Origin: an uncultured Phocaeicola sp.
Lineage (GTDB): Bacteria; Bacteroidota; Bacteroidia; Bacteroidales; Bacteroidaceae
Length of the DNA stretch: 31,134 nt
Reading direction: 5' to 3'
Assembly: GCA_958434805.1 (NCBI GenBank)
Contig: CAUBDX010000032.1
Coordinates: 1-31,134 of the forward strand
Position 1 is the stretch's first letter. Every line of letters starts with the position of its first letter. Of the stretch, positions 24,574 to 31,134 are shown piece by piece. The notes below the pieces were generated by a model. That model had not been told where the DNA came from. It ran no database searches and saw only the letters and a list, made by a program, of their open reading frames with translations. The translations under genes and the position numbers were made by a program.

Positions 24574-24586
24574 GTGACAGTGCCGC

Positions 24587-26038
24587 TTATCGTTTCTTCC
24601 TTTTGCCGGAAGAGGGGCGCATCATGCGTGCAGCTTTCATCATGCAACGGCGTGCCCAAGCGCGTTCATCCTCGTCATCGTCACGTCCCCATTTGAGGTC
24701 GGACGAACTGCCGCCACCGCCATGACCTTCGGCAAAGGTGGTGGCATCATCGACGTAGCCGAGGAATAGAAGCGTGGCACAGTACATCACCTCCGTTCCA
24801 TTCTCCGCAAAGGCCTGAAGCAGGGAACCGTCAAACACGTCCTTGCCCTCATTGGAAAGCCGTGCCACACGTTCGGAGAACTCGCTGACCATGTTTTCGA
24901 GAAGGGCATTTCTGAGAACGGTGTCCGCACCTTGTCGGATAGTATCGGAATATCTGTGTGCCTCCTGCCGCAACTCCTCCGTGCGCTCCTTCATGGCGGT
25001 CATCTCCTCACGCAGGGCATCGAGCTTGCGGTCAGCCTCTGAGAGCTTCTCCTGCTTGTCGTCCAGTTTCGACTGGATAGCGGACAGTTCCTGCTCCAGC
25101 TCTTGGACTTGCTGACGGAGAGCATCAGGATTGTCGTGACCTGCAAGAATCTGCCGATGCAATTCAGCAAGTGCCGCCTCCTTCTCAACCTTCTCCTGCA
25201 AGAGGTTGTTGACCATTGAGGTGAGTCCTTTTACTCTCCGCTCTGCCAGACGGATGTCCGATTGGAGCGAGGCGAGTGTCCGCTGATGGGTGGCGACGGA
25301 CTGCTCAATGGTGGTGCACTGTTCTGACAGCTGGCGGCGGTATTCTTCGGTGGTGCGGTGGCGTGCTCCCGTCTCTGAGACGGAAGTTCCGCGCTCCATG
25401 CCCCAACGCTTGTTGACATCGGCAAATTCGCTGTGCAGGGCTTTCATCCTGGCAGAAAACTCGTACTTGTCCTTTCCGGCGAATATCTGTTTGTATGCAA
25501 ACTTGCCGTCCTTGATTGGCAAGAGGGTGCAGTGAACGTGCGGATTGGTTTCGTCCAAGTGTAAGATGAAAGCGACGATGTTCTCCTCACCGTATTTGTC
25601 CGCAACAAAGCGGTAAACATCCTTTGCCCATTCCTCAATGTCCTTGCATCGGGTTAGATGCGAATTGTCCGCTCCGTGAGTGAGATTCACCTTCTGGTCA
25701 CCGAATGCCAATTCTGTCATACGTTCTCGTGAGCCTCCGAAGATGAAATTGACCACTGTGCGGAAGCGTGGCTCTGCCAGTCCCTCGTTGGGGTCTTTGA
25801 TTCCACGGCTCCGCAGGATGTCTGCCATGCGCTCCGGGATGCTTCGGCTCTTGTCTATAGGACAAACCTTGCCGCCCCGAACCTCGAAGTTGAGCCGCTC
25901 ACGGCTGCGGTCGTAGTTGCCTGTTGATTCAGCGGATCCCCAACCCTTTTCCGTCCAACGGCGTTGGTGCTCGTTGCTCTGTGCTGTGGTGATTCCCTTA
26001 GATGGTCGGAAATCCATAACCTGTTTTGGTGTTGCCAT
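24587..26038 (-). CDS. MobV-family relaxase (Pre/Mob)
   Basis: A 483-residue protein. NYD at 41-43 followed by LNFEV is the MobV motif I. HLDETNPHVH at 160-169 is the metal-binding HxDExxPHxH motif III. The relaxase domain covers about residues 1-200; beyond ~240 is a long coiled coil (QLSEQCTTIEQSVATHQRTL, QEMEQELSA-like heptads) and a basic tail ending GKRKKR. MobV proteins nick oriT and lead the single strand into the recipient using a transfer apparatus often supplied by another element. The upstream gap holds nested palindromes that could be oriT. The OmpA gene follows on the same strand. Confidence 0.9.
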   Translation of the reverse strand: MATPKQVMDFRPSKGITTAQSNEHQRRWTEKGWGSAESTGNYDRSRERLNFEVRGGKVCPIDKSRSIPERMADILRSRGIKDPNEGLAEPRFRTVVNFIFGGSRERMTELAFGDQKVNLTHGADNSHLTRCKDIEEWAKDVYRFVADKYGEENIVAFILHLDETNPHVHCTLLPIKDGKFAYKQIFAGKDKYEFSARMKALHSEFADVNKRWGMERGTSVSETGARHRTTEEYRRQLSEQCTTIEQSVATHQRTLASLQSDIRLAERRVKGLTSMVNNLLQEKVEKEAALAELHRQILAGHDNPDALRQQVQELEQELSAIQSKLDDKQEKLSEADRKLDALREEMTAMKERTEELRQEAHRYSDTIRQGADTVLRNALLENMVSEFSERVARLSNEGKDVFDGSLLQAFAENGTEVMYCATLLFLGYVDDATTFAEGHGGGGSSSDLKWGRDDDEDERAWARRCMMKAARMMRPSSGKRKKR

Positions 26039-26108
26039 AACCTATTTCCTTTTATGTGTGTACAACTCTCCTGTCTCCAGCTTGCTGCTTGTAAGGACAG
26101 CCTCCCGA

Positions 26109-26175
26109 TGGTCGGAGACCAAGAGGGGTATTAGGCTACCCAAATTCCCTCATTTCCGACCAACGGGCAAGCCCG
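26109..26175. other. Candidate oriT palindromes upstream of the relaxase
   Basis: In the 208-bp gap 26039-26246, TGGTCGGA (26109-26116) and TCCGACCA (26155-26162) form an 8-bp inverted repeat. It encloses GGGTA (26126-26130)/TACCC (26137-26141). Next to it is CGGGC (26164-26168)/GCCCG (26171-26175) with a 2-nt loop, and GGTC-GGA-GACC sits within the left arm. Nested palindromes immediately upstream of a mob gene are typical of relaxase recognition sites. No nick site can be assigned from sequence alone. No gene or promoter was seen in this gap. Confidence 0.5.
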
Positions 26176-26246
26176 ATTATTTTACAGCAATGGCAGACGT
26201 GTAAACACTGTGCCAGTAGAAAAGAAGAAGCGTTGTACGGTGATTA

Positions 26247-27131
26247 TTAGAGGTTAATACAGCCTTTTGATGGACAGGAGCCCTCTTGGTTGGCTACAAT
26301 GGCAAGGAACGGTCGGCAGAGTGACTGAAACTGTGACTTGATGGCTGCGCTTTCCTGATGCAAGGCTGGTGAGCTGCCATCCAATGCCAATTCTGATATT
26401 GCCTTTGCCGCCTCGATGAATGAGAGCCAGTCTCCTCCCAGGTCTTTGTAAAAGAAGGGAAGAAGGGAGGTAACGAGGGCGTTATCTGTTTCCTGCGAAA
26501 GCACCTGATGGAAGGTGGCTTCGCAGACAGCTGTGAGTGCAGTCATACAAAAGGCGTGTCCTACAGATTCGGGAATGTTTCTTCCGCATGGCACCTTGCC
26601 AATTGAATTGCCATTGTCGGCTTTCTGCAAGATAATGGCTACTTCCTCTGTTGCATCTTCGTAGAGTTGTTCACATTCCGAGGCGCAAGCCGATGCGGAC
26701 ATCTTGCCGCTTCGCCATTCGTCCAATGCGGTACACATCTTCTGGCGGAACACATCCAAGGCTGCGTCAATCGGAGAAACGGCAGGTGTCTCAGCCAACA
26801 TCGGGATGGTGATGATTTGGCTCTTCGTGAGACGGGTGACGGAAATCTGGTTCATCTTCTCCAACTGCTCGATGAAGGTGCGGACAGTGGCGCGGTGCCA
26901 ATGCCAGCATCCTGCCAGTTCGGTAATGGTGATTACAAACTGCCCGTTGGACAGGCTGAACTCCTGCTTGCACAGATCCTTGGGGATGTACTGTACAGAA
27001 GCCTTGTCTACAAGGTCAAGGTAGGCTTCGAGCTTCGACAGCCTTATCCCGGACCTCTCTTTCAAGAACTCCAACAGGGACATCCGTTCAGACATCTTGC
27101 CGGAACTCGTTCTATGTTTCTGTTTCTTCAT
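26247..27131 (-). CDS. Winged-helix-like mobilization accessory protein (unassigned)
   Basis: A 294-residue protein. The N-terminal ~110 residues have a DNA-binding look: a basic start (MKKQKHRTSSGKMSERMSLL), then VITITELAGCWHWHRATVRT and FIEQLEKMNQISVTRLTKSQ, which reads as helix-turn-helix and wing. The C-terminal ~180 residues are helical without motifs. It lies immediately upstream of the candidate oriT and the relaxase gene, so it may bind oriT as an accessory factor or repress the operon. I do not recognise a named family. Confidence 0.65.
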   Translation of the reverse strand: MKKQKHRTSSGKMSERMSLLEFLKERSGIRLSKLEAYLDLVDKASVQYIPKDLCKQEFSLSNGQFVITITELAGCWHWHRATVRTFIEQLEKMNQISVTRLTKSQIITIPMLAETPAVSPIDAALDVFRQKMCTALDEWRSGKMSASACASECEQLYEDATEEVAIILQKADNGNSIGKVPCGRNIPESVGHAFCMTALTAVCEATFHQVLSQETDNALVTSLLPFFYKDLGGDWLSFIEAAKAISELALDGSSPALHQESAAIKSQFQSLCRPFLAIVANQEGSCPSKGCINL

Positions 27132-27209
27132 TTCAATAATCTGTTTGGTGAATACTGTTGTTTGTCGCCAGCTCCATTATACAAAAGGAACGGCATGATA
27201 CAGGTGATA
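27132..27209 (-). promoter_or_regulatory. Repeated 5' leader element, copy 2
   Basis: On the minus strand: TATCACCTGT, then about 36 intervening bases, then AGTATTCACCAAACAGATTA just before ATG 27131. This matches the leader before the OmpA gene. The CACC-AAACAGA part also recurs before the gene at 28187-28633 (CACCCCAAACAGAGAATA). Confidence 0.4.
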
Positions 27210-27210
27210 C

Positions 27211-27705
27211 TTAATAGTAGTATATGATGAGCATTTCTGTGTCTTCGAGGAGCATCTTGCGGTCAGCCTTGTTCTTCCACAGCGATATGACTATGCGCGA
27301 GGGATAGAACAGTGATGCCAGAAGGACAAAGGAGATGGTGACAGCAAGCGTGAACAGATGAGGAGTGAAGACAAACACCACTGCCGCCAACGCGGCGATG
27401 CAGAAGGGTGTCCGCTCCTCGTGCAGACGCTGTAGCCACCTCTCCACATCCATAAAGACAAAGAATATGGCAAACGCTATGGTGGAAGCCACTACGCCTA
27501 TGTCGTTATAGTGTACACAGAGGTAGAGGAAGTGGAACACGTACAGCAGGATGAGCAGCATCAACCGGTAGAGCTTCCTTGCTGTCACAAGCGCGGTCAT
27601 GCGCAGATAGAACCGTGTCATAAACTGTCTGCGGCTTCTGTGCAGAATCATCGTCACAAAGAAGAACGCTGACATCAGGATGAGAAACAGTATCTTACTT
27701 GTCAT
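27211..27705 (-). CDS. Multi-pass membrane protein of unknown function
   Basis: A 164-residue protein with about four to five hydrophobic segments: ILFLILMSAFFFVTMIL, LMLLILLYVFHFLYLCV, TIAFAIFFVFMDV, FCIAALAAVVFVFTP and LAVTISFVLLASLF. A basic loop follows the first segment (HRSRRQFMTRFYLRM). The start overlaps the end of the upstream gene by 11 bp, so the two are coupled. No family recognised; position in the relaxase operon suggests an element membrane protein. Confidence 0.7.
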   Translation of the reverse strand: MTSKILFLILMSAFFFVTMILHRSRRQFMTRFYLRMTALVTARKLYRLMLLILLYVFHFLYLCVHYNDIGVVASTIAFAIFFVFMDVERWLQRLHEERTPFCIAALAAVVFVFTPHLFTLAVTISFVLLASLFYPSRIVISLWKNKADRKMLLEDTEMLIIYYY

Positions 27706-28108
27706 AATATGTATAGCATGTGAATAATGGAAGTGGACTCAGGTCGGGCTGGACGACACCGTGTGTGGCAGTGGATATGATACGCTCCACATCCTCCAGT
27801 GTCAGTTCTCCCTTGATTATTCTCTGACGGAAAGCTCCGTCGGTTGTCCGAAGGCTCTTGATAGCCTGTTCCAAGTCGTACTCGGCTATCTGCCACACTT
27901 GCCCTCTCGTGTAGGGGAAATGATGGTGGATGGCCTTGACCACAAGCACACGGCTGAGGATGTCGGTCATTCTGCCGTTCCTGACTATCGTGTGGTTGCG
28001 GACAGTGGCGATGCTCTCAATCTCCAGCCATGTGCGGTGACGGTCGAGAAGATGGATAATCTTCATGTAAAGCGTTTCCTTCATCAGATGGTCGGGAGCT
28101 TGTGGCAT
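27695..28108 (-). CDS. Soluble protein of unknown function
   Basis: The open frame extends to a TTG at 28177, but the first ATG is 28108 (137 residues, MPQAPDHLMKETLYMKIIHL). A perfect -7 box on the minus strand overlaps the TTG (28175-28182), which favours the ATG start if that promoter is used. The protein is helical and charged, with DILSRVLVVKAIHHHFPYTR and EDVERIISTATHG. Its end overlaps the membrane-protein gene by 11 bp. No family recognised. Confidence 0.6.
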   Translation of the reverse strand: MPQAPDHLMKETLYMKIIHLLDRHRTWLEIESIATVRNHTIVRNGRMTDILSRVLVVKAIHHHFPYTRGQVWQIAEYDLEQAIKSLRTTDGAFRQRIIKGELTLEDVERIISTATHGVVQPDLSPLPLFTCYTYYDK

Positions 28109-28174
28109 GACTTTGGCCTTTGTTGTGGACAACAGAATGGAGCGTTGTTGCGGTAGAACAGGACTGTCATCTGG

Positions 28175-28182
28175 CAAATGTA
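28175..28182 (-). promoter_or_regulatory. Possible internal -7 box in the relaxase operon
   Basis: TACATTTG on the minus strand matches TAnnTTTG exactly. It lies in the 78-bp gap between the gene ending at 28187 and the ATG at 28108, so it could start a second transcript covering the downstream relaxase genes. Confidence 0.35.
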
Positions 28183-28186
28183 ACTT

Positions 28187-28633
28187 TCAAATGAAGTCGA
28201 GCAGGACTTCCTCCTTGGGCTTCATGTATTTGAAGAACCCGTTCTTGCAATGCAGACTGAGGTCGAGGCATACATCTGCCGACATGTGCTCCAGCGAGTC
28301 ATAGATGGTCACTTTTATCTGGCTGACCATGCCACGCTCATCTGTGGAGCCGTTGACCTTGAACATCCGTCCGAAAGAAGGGTTGGAATAGGCACAGCAG
28401 CTGTGTCCGAACTCCGTATGACGGCTTGGAATGTGGTGATAGAGGATTATCATTTCCATCTCGTCTTCGAGCATATCCATCACCTCCTCTATCGTGAAAG
28501 GGGTGTTCAACTGGAAAGTAAGAAGCACGTAATCGTCATACTTGACAGGCTTCTCCATCTTGCGCTTGTCCAGCAGTTCTGGCAACTGCAAAGGCACGAC
28601 GGCAAGGAAATCATCGCAAAACTGTTCTAACAT
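28187..28633 (-). CDS. Soluble acidic protein of unknown function
   Basis: A 148-residue protein (MLEQFCDDFLAVVPLQLPEL) with Met/Glu-rich helices (FTIEEVMDMLEDEMEMIILY) and two nearby cysteines (HSCCAYSN). It has no signal peptide or TM. It lies between the lipoprotein and the next gene in one operon. No family recognised. Confidence 0.65.
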   Translation of the reverse strand: MLEQFCDDFLAVVPLQLPELLDKRKMEKPVKYDDYVLLTFQLNTPFTIEEVMDMLEDEMEMIILYHHIPSRHTEFGHSCCAYSNPSFGRMFKVNGSTDERGMVSQIKVTIYDSLEHMSADVCLDLSLHCKNGFFKYMKPKEEVLLDFI

Positions 28634-28657
28634 AATCGTATTCTCTGTTTGGGGTGT

Positions 28658-29779
28658 TTATAATCTTGTGACATAAATCTTCATCATGAGCATGGGCATA
28701 TCCGACAGGCGTTGCTTGTCGAGGTGCAGTTTCTTGGCCAGACCGTCCATCTCCTTGGGGAGCGCATCGGCTATTTTGTAGAGGTCTGCCTTGTCCTTGT
28801 CGGAGAGCACGCTCACGGAAAGGTCATCCATCGTCATGAACGGCTGCATCATCATCAGGAGGTAGGCGTGCATGGTGTGCTCGTCCTTTACCCTGCCACT
28901 ATTCAGATCCTCGATAGCCGCTTGTGCGTTGCGCAGCAGACGGTGGTTGGTGCGCATGGAGAGGTATATCATTGCATCCTTGTGGGACAAATCCTTGCGG
29001 TCGGCGGCACGGAGTATCTCCCGACAGCAGTGTTCGGTGTTTCGTCTGATGTCACCGATGTCATCGTCAGCAAAATCCGGCAGGTATTGCAGGAAGGATT
29101 TGAAATACAAATGCTCTTCCTTGATGAAAGCGAGCAGGTCTTCCTTGCCGTGAATGCCTTGCTTGGCGGATTTTTGCAGGAACAGCAGGTAACGCTTCAG
29201 TACCGCCTGTTTACCACCTTTATTATATATAGGCAGGCTATCCAAGGAAGCGAAGAATGGCTGTGCTTCCTTCACGGCTTGCTGTAGTTCCTCATCACCA
29301 ACATGGGAAGAGGTCTGTTCTCTGAGATAGAGCAGGTCGTGAAAGGTGCGTTGCTTAGACATCGCCATACGGCACAGCTCGATGTGGATGGAGTCGTTCA
29401 ACTCATGATATACCGTGAACGGGTATGAGTGGGCTTTCCTGACAGTGTCACGTGAGATGCACGATGTCACGGAATCGTCCAACACGCGCCATTCGTTGAC
29501 AATCTTAACTAATGTCTGAATTGAGACCTTGCCGTTCTGTCGAAGAGTGGTCAGAAAGCCATGATACTCTCTGATGGCTTCATCGCTCGAATGGAACGAC
29601 TTCGTGCCGTTTCCGTCTGAACATGCTGTCAGCATGACTACGGCAAACGCAGTGGCAATACAAATGGCAAGTCTGATACAGCCATGCGAGTTTGATTTTG
29701 CATTATGCAATATTTGCTTCATGCAATGGAGGTTGGTTTGTCCTCCGAAAAGTTGGGTTTCATATTTCATTGTTGTCAT
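28658..29779 (-). CDS. Outer-envelope lipoprotein, unknown family
   Basis: The frame from ATG 29779 gives 373 residues. A lipobox (VVMLTAC, Cys at ~53) marks it as a lipoprotein. The internal ATG at 29722 would give a more normal signal peptide (MKQILHNAKSNSHGCIRLAI), but the promoter at 29811 and a ~25-nt leader fit 29779. The mature protein is helical (EAIREYHGFLTTLRQNGKVS, DEELQQAVKEAQPFFASLDS) with no enzyme motif. It heads the minus-strand operon that ends with the relaxase and OmpA genes. One copy of the RAGTNTGATTTT motif lies inside its first codons. Confidence 0.75.
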   Translation of the reverse strand: MTTMKYETQLFGGQTNLHCMKQILHNAKSNSHGCIRLAICIATAFAVVMLTACSDGNGTKSFHSSDEAIREYHGFLTTLRQNGKVSIQTLVKIVNEWRVLDDSVTSCISRDTVRKAHSYPFTVYHELNDSIHIELCRMAMSKQRTFHDLLYLREQTSSHVGDEELQQAVKEAQPFFASLDSLPIYNKGGKQAVLKRYLLFLQKSAKQGIHGKEDLLAFIKEEHLYFKSFLQYLPDFADDDIGDIRRNTEHCCREILRAADRKDLSHKDAMIYLSMRTNHRLLRNAQAAIEDLNSGRVKDEHTMHAYLLMMMQPFMTMDDLSVSVLSDKDKADLYKIADALPKEMDGLAKKLHLDKQRLSDMPMLMMKIYVTRL

Positions 29780-29970
29780 TATTTTGAGTCTGATTTTGAA
29801 ATTGACGGTGCAAAGTTAATGCGTTTCAGCGATATATTTGCAAGAATGACAGTAAGTTTAATCTTATTTGTGTATCATACTTGCGAGTATGATTTTCAAT
29901 GAAATCAAGTGAAAAGAAAATGGCAAATTATCGTGTTTAAGTATGATTTTTCGTTCAAGTATGATTGTTT
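29688..29970. promoter_or_regulatory. Cluster of RAGTNTGATTTT motifs in a divergent promoter region
   Basis: Copies on the plus strand: GAGTTTGATTTTG (29688), GAGTCTGATTTTGA (29786), GAGTATGATTTTC (29885), AAGTATGATTTTT (29939) and AAGTATGATTGTTT (29957). An inverted half ATCATACT (29874-29881) pairs with AGTATGAT (29886-29893). The same half-site makes the palindrome at 4148-4177. The last copies fall just upstream of the pseudo-recombinase -7 box and one copy falls just downstream of the lipoprotein -7 box, as expected for operators. Confidence 0.6.
29811..29818 (-). promoter_or_regulatory. -7 box of the lipoprotein-relaxase operon
   Basis: TAACTTTG on the minus strand is a perfect -7 match followed by CACC. 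Transcription would begin near 29804, about 25 nt before ATG 29779. The same leader length is seen at the plus-strand operon promoter (4247) and the pseudo-recombinase promoter (29986). Confidence 0.6.
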
Positions 29971-29985
29971 CTCGGAAAAATAGTG

Positions 29986-29993
29986 TACCTTTG
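29986..29993 (+). promoter_or_regulatory. -7 box of the pseudo-recombinase gene
   Basis: TACCTTTG matches TAnnTTTG. Transcription would begin near 30000, leaving a 25-nt leader. Two AAGTATGATT motif copies (29939 and 29957) cover the expected -33 region, so the promoter is probably repressed by whatever binds them. Confidence 0.6.
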
Positions 29994-30024
29994 CACTTGA
30001 TTTCATTTAATAGCGTACAACAGT

Positions 30025-30648
30025 ATGGCAAAAGTAGGTTACATCTTTATCGCCACCAATGGCGAAGAGTATGCAGAAGACAAGGCTTGGATGCAGCAAT
30101 ACGGCTGTGTTCAGGTGATAGAGGAACTGTCCGAACACGAGAGGCTGCGCCCGATGTGGAAGCAGCTCATATCGAGTCTGGAGCGCGGCGACGAGCTGGT
30201 GGTGTCGAGGTTCAGTAACGCACTGCGTGGCACCCGTGAACTGGCTACATTCATAGAATACTGCCGTGTGAAGGTGGTTCGCATCATCTCCATCCAAGAC
30301 CGCATCGATACGTTTGACGAACTTTTCCCCGACACCAAGCCCTCACAGGTCATCCGTATGTTCGGGTCACTCTCTGAGGAGTGTGCCGTGCTGCGCAAGG
30401 CATCGGCACACATCATCCATCTGCAACAGAATATCCGGCCGCCCAAGAAGTCGGAAAGGGCACTGTCGAAACTGGAGCGTGAGAAGAATATCGTGAACAT
30501 GTACAACGAGGGGCACAGCATAGATGACATCTTTGCCATCAGCGGCTTCACAAGCCGAAGTTCCGTGTTCCGCATACTCAACAAGCATGGTGTGACGCTG
30601 AACCGTGGACCTCATAGTGGACCGCTGAAGAAAAGGAATAAAGAATAA
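30025..30648 (+). CDS. Serine-recombinase-fold protein lacking catalytic residues, with C-terminal HTH
   Basis: A 207-residue protein that aligns end to end with small serine resolvases/invertases. The catalytic motif Y-x-R-V-S-T reads YIFIAT, so residue 8 (Arg) is Phe and residue 10 (the nucleophilic Ser) is Ala. The DRLGR motif reads SNALR (64-68), keeping only the last Arg. The fold markers LERGDELVVSRF, IISIQDRIDT and the C-terminal helix-turn-helix (SIDDIFAISGFTSRSSVFRI) remain. It is therefore unlikely to cut DNA and may act as a DNA-binding regulator. It lies beside the RAGTNTGATTTT cluster, which is a natural target. A DUF3800 gene follows 17 nt after its stop. Confidence 0.85.
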   Translation: MAKVGYIFIATNGEEYAEDKAWMQQYGCVQVIEELSEHERLRPMWKQLISSLERGDELVVSRFSNALRGTRELATFIEYCRVKVVRIISIQDRIDTFDELFPDTKPSQVIRMFGSLSEECAVLRKASAHIIHLQQNIRPPKKSERALSKLEREKNIVNMYNEGHSIDDIFAISGFTSRSSVFRILNKHGVTLNRGPHSGPLKKRNKE

Positions 30649-30664
30649 ACAAAAAACAGATACA

Positions 30665-31134
30665 ATGAATAAGACATTCAACATCTACTGTGATGAAAGC
30701 ACCCACATGGTGCATGACGGTCATCCCTACATGCTTTTGGGATGTACAAGTATAGCATACACACAAATCCGCATGGCAAAAGATGCCATAAAAGATATTA
30801 AGAAGAAGCACGGCTATAGTGATGAGCTGAAATGGACAAATGTCCACGAGGCCACGTATAAAGTCTATGCAGAGCTTATAGACTGGTTCTTTATGAATGA
30901 CATGGAATTTAGGGCTGTGGTTGTTGACAAGAGTCAGATTGACGAGAAACGAGAAGACTATACGTTTAATGATTTCTACTTTCGCATGTACTACCAATTG
31001 CTGCATCACAAGATGGACATGGATTATACATATAACATATATATGGATATCAAGGACACATGCAGTAGCGATAAGCTGGAGAGGCTCAGAAAAATAATGG
31101 AATACAACTCTTCCATTGGCAGGTTTCAGTTTAT
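30665..31134 (+). CDS. DUF3800-family protein, N-terminal part (cut by window edge)
   Basis: The open frame from ATG 30665 runs to the end of the window (156 codons). It begins MNKTFNIYCDESTHMVHDGH with the DES motif typical of DUF3800. KWTNVHEATYKVYAELIDWF and FRAVVVDKSQID follow, and YNIYMDIKDTC carries a second acidic site. The family is predicted to have an RNase-H-like fold and is common on mobile elements. The start is 17 nt after the pseudo-recombinase gene, so they probably share one transcript. The C-terminal part is missing from this window. Confidence 0.8.
   Translation, partial: MNKTFNIYCDESTHMVHDGHPYMLLGCTSIAYTQIRMAKDAIKDIKKKHGYSDELKWTNVHEATYKVYAELIDWFFMNDMEFRAVVVDKSQIDEKREDYTFNDFYFRMYYQLLHHKMDMDYTYNIYMDIKDTCSSDKLERLRKIMEYNSSIGRFQF

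Noticed and set aside
1..31134. CRISPR array or tRNA gene
   Set aside because: I saw no regularly spaced repeats and no cloverleaf with a CCA-type end; this was by eye only.
1..31134. A complete conjugative type IV secretion system
   Set aside because: No VirB4, coupling protein or other diagnostic ATPase is encoded in the window; the only P-loop ATPase seen is the AAA_14/DUF4143 cargo protein.

Overview
The window looks like the interior of a mobile genetic element from a Bacteroidales bacterium (Bacteroides/Prevotella type; I cannot resolve the genus). The evidence is Bacteroidetes-style promoters (TAnnTTTG -7 boxes), a 5' fragment of an IS1380-family transposase, a MobV relaxase, DUF4099/DUF3945, DUF2958 and ArdC-type proteins, and 5' leaders without clear Shine-Dalgarno sites. 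No integrase, tyrosine recombinase, VirB4/TraG ATPase or coupling protein is visible, so this is either an internal part of a larger conjugative element or a mobilizable element or plasmid that borrows a transfer apparatus.

Layout. (1) 1-1349: the transposase end of an IS1380-like element abuts a 3' remnant of glmS, followed by a two-TM mini-protein whose start overlaps the glmS stop. (2) 1350-4066: an accessory patch with an XRE-ImmA/IrrE protease plus DUF4411 PIN-like pair (toxin-antitoxin-like) and a secreted M23 peptidase on the minus strand. The pair is flanked by two copies of the M23 gene's 3' end, one of them a relic. (3) 4287-20560: a long plus-strand operon. It encodes DUF4099/DUF3945 proteins, a TOPRIM primase-like protein, a PH-domain membrane protein, two paralogous secreted helical proteins, membrane proteins, a degenerate M23 protein split at an A9 slippery tract, an ArdC-like/MutS-domain-I fusion, a glucosaminidase-M23 wall hydrolase, a second two-TM mini-protein, a tandem-OB SSB-like protein and an ArdC protein with an intact HExxH. 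(4) 20667-23065: DUF2958 and a small conserved-looking gene on the minus strand, then an AAA_14/DUF4143 ATPase cargo gene on the plus strand. (5) 23126-29779: a minus-strand operon read from a lipoprotein through unknown proteins and a membrane protein to a winged-helix-like protein, a MobV relaxase with a candidate oriT just upstream, and an OmpA-family outer-membrane protein. (6) 30025-31134: a serine-recombinase-fold protein lacking the catalytic serine, then a DUF3800 gene cut by the window edge.

How the parts may work together (inference). The relaxase, SSB, primase-like and ArdC proteins would process and protect transferred single-stranded DNA. The peptidoglycan hydrolases and secreted or membrane proteins would remodel the envelope. 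A short motif, RAGTNTGATTTT, is clustered between the divergent lipoprotein and pseudo-recombinase promoters. It also forms a perfect 11-bp inverted repeat upstream of the promoter of the long plus-strand operon. It is a candidate common operator linking the two operons, and the catalytically dead recombinase is a natural candidate to bind it.

The most unusual items are this shared motif with the dead recombinase, the ArdC-like pseudo-protease fused to a MutS mismatch-recognition domain, the A_AAA_AAC frameshift site, and the relic M23 3' end flanking the toxin-antitoxin-like cassette.
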